This document shows positions 46,861 to 56,307 of a stretch of DNA of 64,000 nt, one piece after another. Under the pieces are notes generated by a model, which had not been told where the DNA came from, did not search any database, and saw only the letters and a program-made list of their open reading frames with translations. Source of the DNA: Sphingobacterium sp. N143 (GTDB lineage: Bacteria > Bacteroidota > Bacteroidia > Sphingobacteriales > Sphingobacteriaceae); contig NZ_JACAIS010000002.1 of the NCBI RefSeq assembly GCF_030325625.1, positions 581,913-645,912 of the forward strand, written 5' to 3'. A program made the position numbers and the translations under genes. Each line of letters starts with the position of its first letter. Position 1 is the first letter of the stretch.

Positions 46861-47658
46861 CTACCAGCGTCCGGAAGCTCCTCCTCCACCAAAGTCTCCC
46901 CCACCAAATCCTCCAAAGCCACCACCTGAGCCACCACCAAAGCCACCGCCTCCACGATTGCCACCTCCAAGGCCATTGAGCAGTGTCCACCAAAATATAT
47001 CTGATGATCCCCGTCCATTCATCACGCGGCCACCGCCTTTTCCTCCACCTCCACGATTGGAAAATAACACGATCAGGAATATCACAACAATGATCACAAA
47101 CAAGACAGAGCCTGATCCACTACCTTTTGGCTGTTTCGGATCAGCTTTATATTCACCTTTTGCATAGGAAATCAAAGAATTCGTTGCTTTGTCAACACCA
47201 CTATAATAATCGCCCTGACGAAAAGCAGGTTTAATATCCTTCTCAATAATACGATAGGCAATAGCATCAGGCACTGCCCCTTCGATACCATAACCCGTTT
47301 GGATCGTGACTGCGCGGTCTCCCAAAGCGGCTAAAAGTAAAATACCGTTATTATATTTTTGATTACCAACTCCCCATTTTTTTGCCAAACGAACAGCATA
47401 ATCTGAAATATCATAGCCACCAGTAGAAGTCATCATAACAACAGCAATCTGAGTAGATGTCGAATCTTCAAAAGCCAGAAGTTTTTGCTCCAACATTTGC
47501 TTTTGACTGGCTGTCAGTGTATTCGTATAGTCATTCACAAGGCGATTAGGGGGCTCCGGAAAATCTTGTCCAACGGCCATAGGAATGGAAAGTACCCAAA
47601 GTAACAGGGCCATAACCGGGACCCGCATCAAAAAAAATAATTTCGATATAAATTTCAT
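46861..47658 (-). CDS. TPM-domain membrane protein, YgcG-like
   Basis: 265 residues. Signal peptide about 1-30, extracytoplasmic TPM domain about 35-165 (LVNDYTNTLTASQ, TQIAVVMMTSTGG, GYGIEGAVPD), a membrane segment about 187-203, and a Gly-rich tail ending GGASGRW. TPM domains have been linked to phosphatase-like or repair roles. Third gene of a LemA-TPM-TPM set, 30 bases after the second TPM gene. Confidence 0.88.
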   Translation of the reverse strand: MKFISKLFFLMRVPVMALLLWVLSIPMAVGQDFPEPPNRLVNDYTNTLTASQKQMLEQKLLAFEDSTSTQIAVVMMTSTGGYDISDYAVRLAKKWGVGNQKYNNGILLLAALGDRAVTIQTGYGIEGAVPDAIAYRIIEKDIKPAFRQGDYYSGVDKATNSLISYAKGEYKADPKQPKGSGSGSVLFVIIVVIFLIVLFSNRGGGGKGGGRVMNGRGSSDIFWWTLLNGLGGGNRGGGGFGGGSGGGFGGFGGGDFGGGGASGRW

Positions 47659-47688
47659 CTGTATTAATTTGCTATTAAATGAGGATGT

Positions 47689-48117
47689 CTAACGGTCTCC
47701 AAAAACAATATCATTGGGAAGTTCATTGATATCGTCGTGTTCACGAGGGAAAAACTTTGCCAATTGTTTGCCGGCATGTTCTATGCCCTTGATTAGCCCC
47801 TCAACGATGTGATTTCCTCTGAATTCCTCTACCATAACATCCTTCGTGCAGTTCCAAAAATCGCTTTCAACTCTTTCGTGGATTCCTTTGTCTCCAATGA
47901 TAGAAAATTTGTGGTCTTCTAGGGCGACATAAATCAGAACCCCATTTTTCAAGGCCGTCCTATGCATCCCCAATTTTGAAAAATAATGGGTTGCTCGATC
48001 TTGTACTTCTTCTGGACAATGATTTTCAATCACGACCCGGATTTCTCCCGAAGTTTCACCTTCTGCCAAATTTATGGCATGAACTACTTTCTCTTGTTCC
48101 TCTGCATTTAAAGCCAT
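47689..48117 (-). CDS. TPM-domain protein without signal peptide
   Basis: 142 residues, a shorter TPM-domain protein (TSGEIRVVIENHCPEE, KNGVLIYVALEDHKFSIIGDKGI) with no export signal or membrane segment, so apparently cytosolic while its neighbour is membrane-bound. Sits between LemA and the membrane TPM gene in the same direction. Function unknown. Confidence 0.83.
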   Translation of the reverse strand: MALNAEEQEKVVHAINLAEGETSGEIRVVIENHCPEEVQDRATHYFSKLGMHRTALKNGVLIYVALEDHKFSIIGDKGIHERVESDFWNCTKDVMVEEFRGNHIVEGLIKGIEHAGKQLAKFFPREHDDINELPNDIVFGDR

Positions 48118-48200
48118 AATATATCCATATTTATGTCAAACGTTTCCCGATTGCGCATGAATCTATCAAGACGACGCTGAACATTTAAAACAGTTTATAT

Positions 48201-48241
48201 AAAAAATGGATGACGGGCTCAATACGCAAGCCGCATCATCC
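48201..48241 (-). terminator. Imperfect hairpin after lemA
   Basis: GGATGA...GGGCT pairs with AGCC...TCATCC with mismatches, followed on the minus strand by six T. May allow partial read-through to the TPM genes. Confidence 0.55.
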
Positions 48242-48273
48242 ATCATTTCATTCACATCTAAAAAGAAGATTAA

Positions 48274-48858
48274 TTAGAATGATACCGTTGGTGCTTTGTC
48301 TGAACCTGGTGCCGCAGTAAATGTGCCTTTTGCTTTAAATCCAAACATACCCGCCATTAGGTTATTAGGAAAACTACGGACAGTTGTATTATATTGTTGT
48401 ACGGCTTCATTATATGATCTGCGTTCAGTGGAAATACGGTTTTCTGTTCCTTCCAATTGCGCTTGTAATTCCAAAAAGTTTTGATTTGCTTTCAAATCAG
48501 GATATGCTTCAACTGAAGCTAAAAGGCGGCTCAATGAACCACTGAATTCATCCTGCACTTTCTGAAATTTGGCGATATTTTCTTCAGATAAATCATCAGC
48601 ATTAATGGTAACCGATGTAGCCTTAGCTCTTGCTTCAACAACTGCAGTTAGGGTGCTTTCTTCATGTTTTGCGGCACCTTTTACCGTGTTGACCAAATTC
48701 GGCACTAAATCTGCCCGGCGTTGGTAGGCATTTTCAACCTGAGCCCATTTTCCTTTAACGTTCTCATCTTGTGAGACCATCGTATTGTAACCACATGAGT
48801 TTAATGATACTAATGCAAAAAAACCACACAGGGCCACCAAAAATCTTTTCATTTTCAT
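48274..48858 (-). CDS. LemA-family lipoprotein
   Basis: 194 residues. Lipoprotein-type signal with C22 (VSLNSC), then the LemA four-helix fold (WAQVENAYQRRADLVPNLVNTVKG, YPDLKANQNFLELQAQLEGTENRI). Membrane-attached. LemA with TPM proteins is a widely conserved gene pair of unknown joint function. First gene of the set. Confidence 0.93.
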   Translation of the reverse strand: MKMKRFLVALCGFFALVSLNSCGYNTMVSQDENVKGKWAQVENAYQRRADLVPNLVNTVKGAAKHEESTLTAVVEARAKATSVTINADDLSEENIAKFQKVQDEFSGSLSRLLASVEAYPDLKANQNFLELQAQLEGTENRISTERRSYNEAVQQYNTTVRSFPNNLMAGMFGFKAKGTFTAAPGSDKAPTVSF

Positions 48859-48976
48859 TGTTCAAAGAATTAAATACTATTCAAATTATCTATAGTTATA
48901 CTATCAAAGCATATACCAAGCTCTCACTAAGATAAGAATATTTTTATTTCCAAATCTGCAAATACCCAATATTCCT

Positions 48977-48984
48977 TAACTTTG
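48977..48984 (+). promoter_or_regulatory. -7 promoter box of the FAD oxidoreductase gene
   Basis: TAACTTTG, 37 bases before the ATG at 49022. The leader can form a small GGTTTT/AAAACC hairpin. Confidence 0.55.
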
Positions 48985-49021
48985 TTCTGGTTTTGGGATA
49001 AAAACCCAGCCCTTTGATCGT

Positions 49022-50566
49022 ATGCAAAAAGAAATTGAAATTGCGATCCCTCCAGAAAGGATCGAGGACAAACAATATATTCTACAACAGGGTATAAAGA
49101 CTTTACGACTGAAACCTCAGCAAGTCAAAGGCTTTAAAATTCGTAAACGTTCTATTGATGCTCGCAGTAAACAGGTTGTTTACAGAGCCCGTGTCATATA
49201 CTACATTGATGAACTTCCACTGCCTGATATTTATGAGAATCATTTTCAATCCGTCCAAATGGCAAAACCTGTCATCATCGTTGGCGCTGGCCCAGCAGGC
49301 CTATTTGCGGCAATTCGTTGTATTGAGCGTGGGCTTAAACCCATCGTTATCGAAAGAGGGAAAAAAGTACAGGATCGAAGACGTGATTTGGCAAAGCTGA
49401 ACCGGGAGGGGATCGTAAATCCAGAGTCCAACTATTGTTTTGGTGAAGGTGGTGCAGGAACATATTCTGATGGAAAACTATATACCCGCTCCAATAAAAG
49501 AGGTGACGTAGATAAAGTGCTCAAACTCTTTGTATCTCATGGAGCAACAACTGACATTTTAGTCAACGCACGCCCGCATATTGGCACCAATAAATTACCC
49601 CATATTATTGAAGCCATGCGTGAAAGCGTACTGGAATTTGGTGGTGAATTTCTTTTTGACCAGCGCGTGGATGATATTTTAACGTCCTTTGGGCAAGTCC
49701 GTGGAGTCAAATTGGCCAATGGAGAAGAAATCAAAGCTGATCATGTTATTGTGGCGACAGGACATTCTGCAAGGGATATGTTCGAGTTGTTCCATCGCAA
49801 CAACTGGCTGCTCGAGGCGAAAGCCTTTGCTTTAGGTGTTCGCATCGAACATCCTCAGGCAATAATTGATCAAGCACAATATCATTGCCAGATCAGGCAC
49901 GAACATTTGCCTCCTGCTTATTATAGCTTGGTTGAACAAGTGAATGATCGTGGGGTATTTTCGTTTTGTATGTGTCCTGGAGGAGTCATTGCCCCTTGCG
50001 CCACAGGTCAGGATGAGATTGTTGTAAATGGCTGGTCCCCTTCCAAACGCAATAATCCGCATGCTAATTCAGGTACAGTTATTCAAATCAACCTAGAAGA
50101 TGTCCCAAACGCGCTAAAAGATCCTTTTGCCCTGCTCAATTTTCAAAAAGAGATTGAACAACAAGCTTTCATTGCCGGCGGAGGTAAGCTTGTCGCTCCA
50201 GCACAACGCATGGTTGATTTTGTTGAGGGTCGCATATCTATGGATCTCCCCGACAACTCGTACAAGCCAGGTACAAGGTCGGCCGACCTCACTCAGGTCT
50301 TACCGGATTTTGTTCATCAAGCATTGCGCGGCGCACTTCCCATATTTGGGAAAAAGATGAAAGGTTATTATACCAATGAAGCTATTCTGGTCGGTGTAGA
50401 ATCCAGAACATCATCCCCCATACGCATCCCAAGAAATAAGGAAAATCTACAACACCCTCAGGTAAAAGGACTTTACCCATGTGGAGAAGGAGCCGGCTAT
50501 GCTGGCGGTATTATCTCCGCCGCAATTGACGGAATAAATTGTGTCGATGCAATTGATTTAAGTTAA
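49022..50566 (+). CDS. FAD-dependent oxidoreductase of the COG2509 type
   Basis: 514 residues. A small N-terminal domain (about 1-75, with basic residues), then FAD-binding GAGPAGL at 88-94, and the conserved EGGAGTYSDGKL and GEGAGYAGGI blocks of this uncharacterised dehydrogenase group. Cytosolic. Substrate unknown. Monocistronic, followed by tRNA-Gly. Confidence 0.88.
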   Translation: MQKEIEIAIPPERIEDKQYILQQGIKTLRLKPQQVKGFKIRKRSIDARSKQVVYRARVIYYIDELPLPDIYENHFQSVQMAKPVIIVGAGPAGLFAAIRCIERGLKPIVIERGKKVQDRRRDLAKLNREGIVNPESNYCFGEGGAGTYSDGKLYTRSNKRGDVDKVLKLFVSHGATTDILVNARPHIGTNKLPHIIEAMRESVLEFGGEFLFDQRVDDILTSFGQVRGVKLANGEEIKADHVIVATGHSARDMFELFHRNNWLLEAKAFALGVRIEHPQAIIDQAQYHCQIRHEHLPPAYYSLVEQVNDRGVFSFCMCPGGVIAPCATGQDEIVVNGWSPSKRNNPHANSGTVIQINLEDVPNALKDPFALLNFQKEIEQQAFIAGGGKLVAPAQRMVDFVEGRISMDLPDNSYKPGTRSADLTQVLPDFVHQALRGALPIFGKKMKGYYTNEAILVGVESRTSSPIRIPRNKENLQHPQVKGLYPCGEGAGYAGGIISAAIDGINCVDAIDLS

Positions 50567-50584
50567 GATTTTTTGTTTTTTCTC

Positions 50585-50615
50585 TTGCAGAATAACGGGA
50601 AATGCCTTACTTTTG
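50585..50615 (+). promoter_or_regulatory. tRNA-Gly promoter
   Basis: TTG at 50585-50587, exactly 20-base spacer, TACTTTTG at 50608-50615; the tRNA begins 11 bases later. Partly inside the end of the upstream intergenic gap, clear of the oxidoreductase stop. Confidence 0.8.
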
Positions 50616-50625
50616 TAGCATCAAC

Positions 50626-50701
50626 GCGAAAGTAGCTCAGTTGGTAGAGCACAACCTTGCCAAGGTTGGGGTCGCGAGTTCGAATCTCGTCTTTCGCTCC
50701 A
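50626..50701 (+). tRNA. tRNA-Gly (GCC)
   Basis: Complete cloverleaf: acceptor GCGAAAG pairs with CTTTCGC; D-arm AGCTCAGTTGGTAGAGC; anticodon stem CAACC/GGTTG with loop TTGCCAA giving anticodon GCC; T-arm with GTTCGAATC. Discriminator T at 50698 and CCA encoded at 50699-50701. Confidence 0.97.
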
Positions 50702-50739
50702 AATAAAAAAGCTTCCAAGATTTTGGAAGCTTTTTTATT
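50702..50739. terminator. Terminator after tRNA-Gly
   Basis: Perfect stem of 17-18 bp around a 4-base loop (arms to 50718 and from 50723), with A and T runs at both ends. Its left arm begins right at the tRNA's CCA. Also serves the convergent MFS gene. Confidence 0.88.
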
Positions 50740-50754
50740 TATGCTCATTGCATA

Positions 50755-51978
50755 TTAAGGTTTCTTTGGAGCTAGTCCCATAATTGAGGGATTAAAAAAA
50801 GACAATGCCCCCACCAATACCACAATAAGCCCTGCAATAACAAATGCTGTCGCGACACCAATTGCATCGGCAATAAAACCTGTAAACAGTAATCCTATCA
50901 TACTTGGCAAAATTGCTATACTAAAATAAAGTGAAAATACACGCCCGAGCATTTCCGTAGGGACTTGCTCCTGAATAATTGTCATAAATGAGGCTGAAAA
51001 AATAGACATCGACATTCCTCCTAATCCGGTAAGAACAACAAAAGGGATAAACCAGTGTGAAGGAAACCACCCTGATATGGCAAAAGTAACACCCAACACC
51101 ATATGCATACAATTGACCAGTACAACTTTGGACACCGATACATTAACAAGCCCAAGAAGGCTCCCACCTACTAACATCCCCACTCCCCAAATAATCTCAA
51201 TAATGCTCATCTCCCATTTATCGCCACCATAATGTCCTATAGTCAATAACGGGAACATAATTGCTACCGGCATAATACAGCATGTCGCTATCATGGCATA
51301 CAAGAACAACATCCTTAACCCTTTATTATGATATATAGCATTCATTCCTTGTTTAAGATCATCCAGAACAGCGGAGATGGAAGATTTGGAACCGGACTGA
51401 GCCAGATGAGGGATAGTCACAAAAAACAAGGATGTGATTGCGACTGCGGCACCTAGCACATCCAGATACAAAACCTGTGCAATAGAAAAATAGCTAATAG
51501 CCAGGGTCCCCAATGCAGGTCCTGCAATATTGCTCACTGATTGCAACATCTGATTAATACCCGATACGCGTAATAATTTATCTTCAGGAACCAAAAGCGG
51601 GGCTATCGCCTGCATTGCAGGTGAATGAAATGCTGATCCAATTGATCGACAAGCCATCAGCAGGTAAATGAGAAACATATTGGTACCATCACTTTTTAAT
51701 ACAAAGGTCATTGCAAGCGTGCACAGAGCAATAAAGCCGTCAGCAAAAATCATCACTTTCTTCCTATCCCACCGGTCGATAAAAACGCCCGCAAATGGTC
51801 CTATAATCGCCTGTGGCAATAGTCCTGCTATAGCGGCAAAAGCCAGTACTTCAGCAGATTTATGTGTCAAACTTAACCATATCATGATGGAGAAATTGAC
51901 AGCTGAACTAGACAATAGGGAGACAAATTGCCCTATCCATATATAACAATAGGTACGAAACCAGTTATTTTTTTCCAT
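50755..51978 (-). CDS. MFS transporter, MFS_3/enterobactin-exporter-like
   Basis: 407 residues with about 12 membrane segments. The opening FRTYCYIWIGQFVSLLSSSAVNFSI and GPFAGVFIDRWDRKKVMI are typical of the MFS_3 efflux group (drug, macrolide or siderophore exporters). Substrate unknown. Standalone gene, convergent with tRNA-Gly. Confidence 0.87.
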   Translation of the reverse strand: MEKNNWFRTYCYIWIGQFVSLLSSSAVNFSIMIWLSLTHKSAEVLAFAAIAGLLPQAIIGPFAGVFIDRWDRKKVMIFADGFIALCTLAMTFVLKSDGTNMFLIYLLMACRSIGSAFHSPAMQAIAPLLVPEDKLLRVSGINQMLQSVSNIAGPALGTLAISYFSIAQVLYLDVLGAAVAITSLFFVTIPHLAQSGSKSSISAVLDDLKQGMNAIYHNKGLRMLFLYAMIATCCIMPVAIMFPLLTIGHYGGDKWEMSIIEIIWGVGMLVGGSLLGLVNVSVSKVVLVNCMHMVLGVTFAISGWFPSHWFIPFVVLTGLGGMSMSIFSASFMTIIQEQVPTEMLGRVFSLYFSIAILPSMIGLLFTGFIADAIGVATAFVIAGLIVVLVGALSFFNPSIMGLAPKKP

Positions 51979-52334
51979 AAAAATTTAACTAAAAAATACA
52001 ACATGTGTATAGTTGAGACTAACCAACACATTAAAATACAGCGTTAATAAAATAATCTGAATCAACTCAAAACAAAGTAGGATAGTACTTCTGATTGCAG
52101 TAAAAACAGATCCTCCTAGAAATAGTGAAACGCAAATGGGCTATAAAACCCAAGGTTTATAAGCGTAAGTTGTATATAAAGACGTGTACATAGCAGTACA
52201 AAAGTAAGAAAAAGATCGATAAGACCATCAATAAATACGCATAAGATATGACGTAACCGATCTCCCACAGAAAAAAGCAAAAAAGAGCGCCTATCTGACC
52301 GATAGGCGCTCTTTATATACGATATAAGTTATTT
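51979..52334. other. Intergenic region between sufD and the MFS gene
   Basis: 356 bases. It contains the sufD terminator (52282-52314) and should hold the MFS promoter, which I cannot locate with confidence. No further gene or structured RNA is supported. Confidence 0.55.
52282..52314 (-). terminator. Terminator of the suf operon
   Basis: 14-bp perfect GC-rich stem (52282-52295 with 52301-52314), 5-base loop, followed on the minus strand by A/T-rich sequence with a short T run. Ends 21 bases from the sufD stop. Confidence 0.85.
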
Positions 52335-53642
52335 TTAATTTGTTCTTAAGCTTTCCTCTACCAATTCTTCCACGTACTTCCGAACAACTTCATTTGAAAA
52401 ACGGGTGGTTACATCAAAAGCAAAAGCATGCACCAGAAGAATCCGTGCCGATTCCTCGCCTATTCCCCTAGCCCTTAAATAAAACAATGCCTCGTTGTCA
52501 AATTGGCCTATGGTACATCCATGCGAACATTTGACATCATCTGCAAAGATCTCCAATTGTGGTTTTGTATATACTGCTGAATTATCTGACATCAACATAT
52601 TATTGTTCTGTTGAAATGCATTGGTCTTTTGGGCATCTTCACGAACAAAAATCTTTCCGTTAAAAACAGCGGTAGATTTATCCTGTGTAATATTTTTGTA
52701 CCATTCGTAAGATTCACAATGTGGTTTAAGATGATCTACTATTGTGTGATTATCGACCAATTGATCTCCAGCAGTCAGGTTGATACCATATAAATGGCTC
52801 TCTACATTCTCCGCATCCAGACGTACATTGATATTGTTTCGGATAAACGAAGCCCCTGGAAAATTACAGTTATAATTATTATAAAGACTATATTTTTCCT
52901 GGTATACCTCTGTATGGTTAAAGTAACGGCTTGCAGACTCTGCTACTTGAAGGTAATAATGTTGAACTTTAGCATTCTCCTTGACAACAATTTCCGAAAC
53001 CTTATTGTGAACATTGCTTGCAGCACCTTCAGCTGTAATGAAACTTTCAATAAGCTCAAGTTCTGCATTTGGCTCGACAATAATCAGGTTACGTGTTTGT
53101 GCAAAAAAATCTTCCTTACCAGTCGCCACGTGGATAATCTGTATCGGCTTATCAAGTACCGCTCCCGCTTCCAAATGGATGAATACGCCATTCGTAAAGG
53201 CTGCAGTATTAAGAGCCACCATAATATTCTCGGATTTATCTGCATATTTCGCAAAATGTGCCTGAAAAGCTGGTTCTGCGACAGCGTCATCCATCGGGAT
53301 GACAGCAAGCCCTTTTACTTTTTCCAACTCACTTACCGCCAATACATACTGACCGTTCACGAGAATAATGCGATAAGCATCCAAATTTGGTATTTCTCCT
53401 GCACTAAAATCCAGGTCTTCAATATCCACATCTACATCAAGGGCATAAGGCTTACTGGTAATACTGTGGATGTTTGTATATTTCCATTCTTCATTCTTAA
53501 CTGTGGGAAAGCCTGCACTTTCGAAACGCTCGAATGCGCGTTGGCGGGCCTCAGCAAAAAAAGATGGCTCATTTGCCCCCCCTTGTTCTCTGAAAGCTCC
53601 CAACACTTGTTGAAGTAATGATTCTGAAACTAATGTACTCAT
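52335..53642 (-). CDS. sufD: Fe-S cluster assembly protein SufD
   Basis: 435 residues, part of the SufBCD scaffold that builds iron-sulfur clusters. Conserved C-terminal block KCSHGCTIGQ and the YLRARGIG motif are present. Last gene of sufB-sufC-sufD; a strong terminator follows, so sufS is not in this operon. Confidence 0.95.
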   Translation of the reverse strand: MSTLVSESLLQQVLGAFREQGGANEPSFFAEARQRAFERFESAGFPTVKNEEWKYTNIHSITSKPYALDVDVDIEDLDFSAGEIPNLDAYRIILVNGQYVLAVSELEKVKGLAVIPMDDAVAEPAFQAHFAKYADKSENIMVALNTAAFTNGVFIHLEAGAVLDKPIQIIHVATGKEDFFAQTRNLIIVEPNAELELIESFITAEGAASNVHNKVSEIVVKENAKVQHYYLQVAESASRYFNHTEVYQEKYSLYNNYNCNFPGASFIRNNINVRLDAENVESHLYGINLTAGDQLVDNHTIVDHLKPHCESYEWYKNITQDKSTAVFNGKIFVREDAQKTNAFQQNNNMLMSDNSAVYTKPQLEIFADDVKCSHGCTIGQFDNEALFYLRARGIGEESARILLVHAFAFDVTTRFSNEVVRKYVEELVEESLRTN

Positions 53643-53702
53643 GTTATTTTTTAATCAAATCGCCTATTTTCTCTTCTAATCCTATTTTACCGATGTAAAA
53701 AG

Positions 53703-54461
53703 TTAGGCGTTTTGTGTATCATATTCTTTTAACCAATCGTAACCTTTTTCTTCTAACTCTAAGGCTAATTCCTTAGGTCCGGATTTCACGATACGACCAT
53801 TGTACAATACGTGAACGAAATCAGGAACGATATAATCCAATAAACGTTGGTAGTGCGTAATTACAATAAAGGCATTATCTTTGGAACGCAATTGATTTAC
53901 TCCATTGGCAACTATACGAAGAGCATCAATATCCAATCCTGAATCTGTTTCATCCAAAATCGATAATTTGGGGTTTAGCATCGCAAGTTGAAAAATCTCA
54001 TTACGTTTTTTTTCGCCGCCTGAAAATCCCTCATTCAAAGAACGGTTAGCTAAATTAGCAGAAAACTCAACCAGTTTTTGTTTATCTTTTACCATCTGCA
54101 AAAACTCTTTCGCTTCCATCGGAGGCAAGCCTTTATATTCACGGATATCATTTACCGCAGTTTTCAGAAAATTGATATTTGATACGCCAGGAATCTCCAC
54201 CGGATATTGAAAAGCTAAGAACAGCCCTTCACGTGCACGATCCTCTGGTGAAAGATCCAATAAGTCAACGCCGTCCAACAAGGCAGTTCCTTCACTAACC
54301 TCGTATGATTCACGACCTGCTAATACATTACCCAAAGTACTTTTCCCAGCTCCATTGGGTCCCATAATTGCATGAATCTCTCCTGCTTTTACCTCTAGGT
54401 TTAATCCTTTTAATATTTGTTTGTCTTCTACAGACGCATGTAAATTTTTAATGCTTAACAT
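53703..54461 (-). CDS. sufC: Fe-S cluster assembly ATPase SufC
   Basis: 252 residues, ABC-type ATPase driving SufBCD. Walker A GPNGAGKS at 34-41, signature GFSGGEKKR, Walker B LSILDETDSGLD. I chose the Met at 54461 (MLSIKNLHAS), where family homology begins, over the upstream start at 54500. Confidence 0.96.
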   Translation of the reverse strand: MLSIKNLHASVEDKQILKGLNLEVKAGEIHAIMGPNGAGKSTLGNVLAGRESYEVSEGTALLDGVDLLDLSPEDRAREGLFLAFQYPVEIPGVSNINFLKTAVNDIREYKGLPPMEAKEFLQMVKDKQKLVEFSANLANRSLNEGFSGGEKKRNEIFQLAMLNPKLSILDETDSGLDIDALRIVANGVNQLRSKDNAFIVITHYQRLLDYIVPDFVHVLYNGRIVKSGPKELALELEEKGYDWLKEYDTQNA

Positions 54462-54524
54462 TTTATTCGTATTGTGAGTATTGAGCTTCTTGATATTCAT
54501 CGAGCATACTCAATTATTTTATAT

Positions 54525-55976
54525 CTATCCTACTGAACCTTCTAATGAAATTGCCAATAATTTTTGTGCCTCTACAGCAAACTCCATTGGCAGCTGATTT
54601 AATACCTCTTTGGCATAACCGTTAACGATCAATCCGACCGCTTTTTCAGAATCTATACCACGTTGATTAAGATAAAACACTTGATCTTCACCAATTTTTG
54701 ATGTAGTAGCTTCGTGTTCCAATTTTGCTGTTTTATTTCGGTTTTCGATATATGGGAAGGTATGAGCTCCACATCTATCCCCTATAAGCAATGAGTCGCA
54801 TTGGGTAAAGTTTCTTGAATTATCAGCATTTGGCCCTATCTTCACCAATCCACGGTAGCTATTATGACTTTTCCCTGCAGAAATACCCTTAGACACAATT
54901 TTGGACTTCGTGTTCTTACCCAAGTGAATCATCTTCGTACCTGTATCAGCAACCTGATAATTACGGGTCATTGCTACTGAATAAAACTCACCAACGGAAT
55001 TGTCTCCTTTTAGGATGACGCCAGGGTATTTCCATGTAATTGCAGAACCGGTTTCCACCTGAGTCCAGGAAATCTTGCTATTATCACCTTTACAGATACC
55101 TCGTTTTGTGACAAAATTATAGATACCACCTTTGCCATCCTTATCACCCGGGTACCAATTCTGTACTGTGGAATATTTAATCTCCGCATCTCTTTCAGCA
55201 ATCAGTTCAACAACAGCAGCATGCAGCTGATTCTCATCCCGCATAGGTGCAGTACAGCCTTCTAGGTAGGAGACATAAGCACCTTCATCCGCAACAATTA
55301 ATGTGCGCTCAAACTGACCTGTATTCTGTGCATTAATTCGGAAGTACGTAGAAAGTTCCATAGGACATTTCACTCCTTTAGGCACATAAACAAATGAGCC
55401 ATCAGAAAAAACTGCAGAGTTTAATGCCGCGTAGATATTATCTGTCTGCGGAACTACTGTTCCTAAATATTTCTTTACTAAATCTGGATGCTCTTGTACA
55501 GCCTCCCCAAACGAACAAAAGATAACACCTTGTTCTTTCAGTTTCTCACGAAAAGTTGTTTTCACAGATACTGAGTCAAACACAGCATCAACAGCAACTA
55601 CACCGGCCAGAATCTTTTGCTCATCCAGCGGGATACCCAGTTTTTCAAAAGTGGCGACCAATTCCGGATCAACCTCATCCATTGAATTGAGCTGTGGTTT
55701 GGCCTTAGGCGCGGCATAGTAGGATATATCCTGAAAATCAATATCGGGGGCTTTGAAATTTTGCCATGTAGGCATCTTCAACGTCAAAAAATGACGAAAC
55801 GCTTTCAATCTCCATTCCAATAGCCACTCAGGTTCATTTTTTTTTGCCGAAATAAAACGAACCGTTTCCTCTGTAAGGCCTTTGGCTGCAATTTCCATTT
55901 CGATATCCGTCGTGAACCCGTATTTATATTCTTCGAGCTCCAGCTCTTTTAACAAATCGTCGTCTTTAGTACTCAT
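54525..55976 (-). CDS. sufB: Fe-S cluster assembly protein SufB
   Basis: 483 residues, the core scaffold. Typical blocks: [29 protein letters not shown] and the C-terminal [21 protein letters not shown]. First gene of the operon; an inferred leader of about 50 bases precedes it. No SufR- or IscR-like regulator is adjacent, the next gene upstream being an Lrp-type regulator read the other way. Confidence 0.97.
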   Translation of the reverse strand: MSTKDDDLLKELELEEYKYGFTTDIEMEIAAKGLTEETVRFISAKKNEPEWLLEWRLKAFRHFLTLKMPTWQNFKAPDIDFQDISYYAAPKAKPQLNSMDEVDPELVATFEKLGIPLDEQKILAGVVAVDAVFDSVSVKTTFREKLKEQGVIFCSFGEAVQEHPDLVKKYLGTVVPQTDNIYAALNSAVFSDGSFVYVPKGVKCPMELSTYFRINAQNTGQFERTLIVADEGAYVSYLEGCTAPMRDENQLHAAVVELIAERDAEIKYSTVQNWYPGDKDGKGGIYNFVTKRGICKGDNSKISWTQVETGSAITWKYPGVILKGDNSVGEFYSVAMTRNYQVADTGTKMIHLGKNTKSKIVSKGISAGKSHNSYRGLVKIGPNADNSRNFTQCDSLLIGDRCGAHTFPYIENRNKTAKLEHEATTSKIGEDQVFYLNQRGIDSEKAVGLIVNGYAKEVLNQLPMEFAVEAQKLLAISLEGSVG

Positions 55977-56034
55977 ATTGCGCTCTCACGGTTTAACTAA
56001 TTTGGGAGGTTCTTCCTCCGCAACTATCGAACTG

Positions 56035-56042
56035 CAAAGTTA
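56035..56042 (-). promoter_or_regulatory. -7 promoter box of the suf operon
   Basis: TAACTTTG on the minus strand, 58 bases before the sufB ATG. A GGAGG/CCTCC mini-hairpin lies in the leader (56005-56019). Confidence 0.55.
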
Positions 56043-56235
56043 CGATTTCAAAGCCAATAAAACAGTATTTTATACACCTATACAATGCTATTTTTAATAA
56101 AAAAATGACATTTATCACTCTATTTAATCAAAATGCACACATTTCAAACGATTATGACAGTCAAATGATTTTGCATAAATAATATCTATAAGTAAAACTG
56201 TAAATAATAATCAAAATCAATTTATCGTCAATAAT

Positions 56236-56281
56236 TTTGTATATTTATAAAATTCCAAATATAATTTTGTATATTTACAAA
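56236..56281 (+). promoter_or_regulatory. Two palindromic boxes upstream of the Lrp gene
   Basis: TTTGTA-TATT-TACAAA, perfect, at 56266-56281, and an imperfect copy TTTGTA-TATT-TATAAA at 56236-56251. Their starts are exactly 30 bases apart, within a direct repeat of ATAATTTTGTATATTTA (56231 and 56261). Spacing and symmetry fit Lrp-type autoregulation; the second box ends 26 bases before the start codon. Confidence 0.65.
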
Positions 56282-56307
56282 TACTATTGATTATTAAGAC
56301 TTAAGAT

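Larger units (their letters stand above)
55977..56307. other. Divergent regulatory region between sufB and the Lrp gene
   Basis: 331 AT-rich bases holding the sufB promoter box (56035-56042, leftward) and the Lrp gene's upstream region with two palindromic boxes. No further gene is supported. Confidence 0.65.

Noticed and set aside
52794..53618. 274-codon plus-strand frame opposite sufD
   Set aside because: sufD on the other strand is a clear family match over its whole length; this frame has no promoter or recognisable domain.
56231..56281. CRISPR-like repeats upstream of the Lrp gene
   Set aside because: Only two 17-base units in a low-complexity AT context and each is part of a palindrome; no cas genes in the window.
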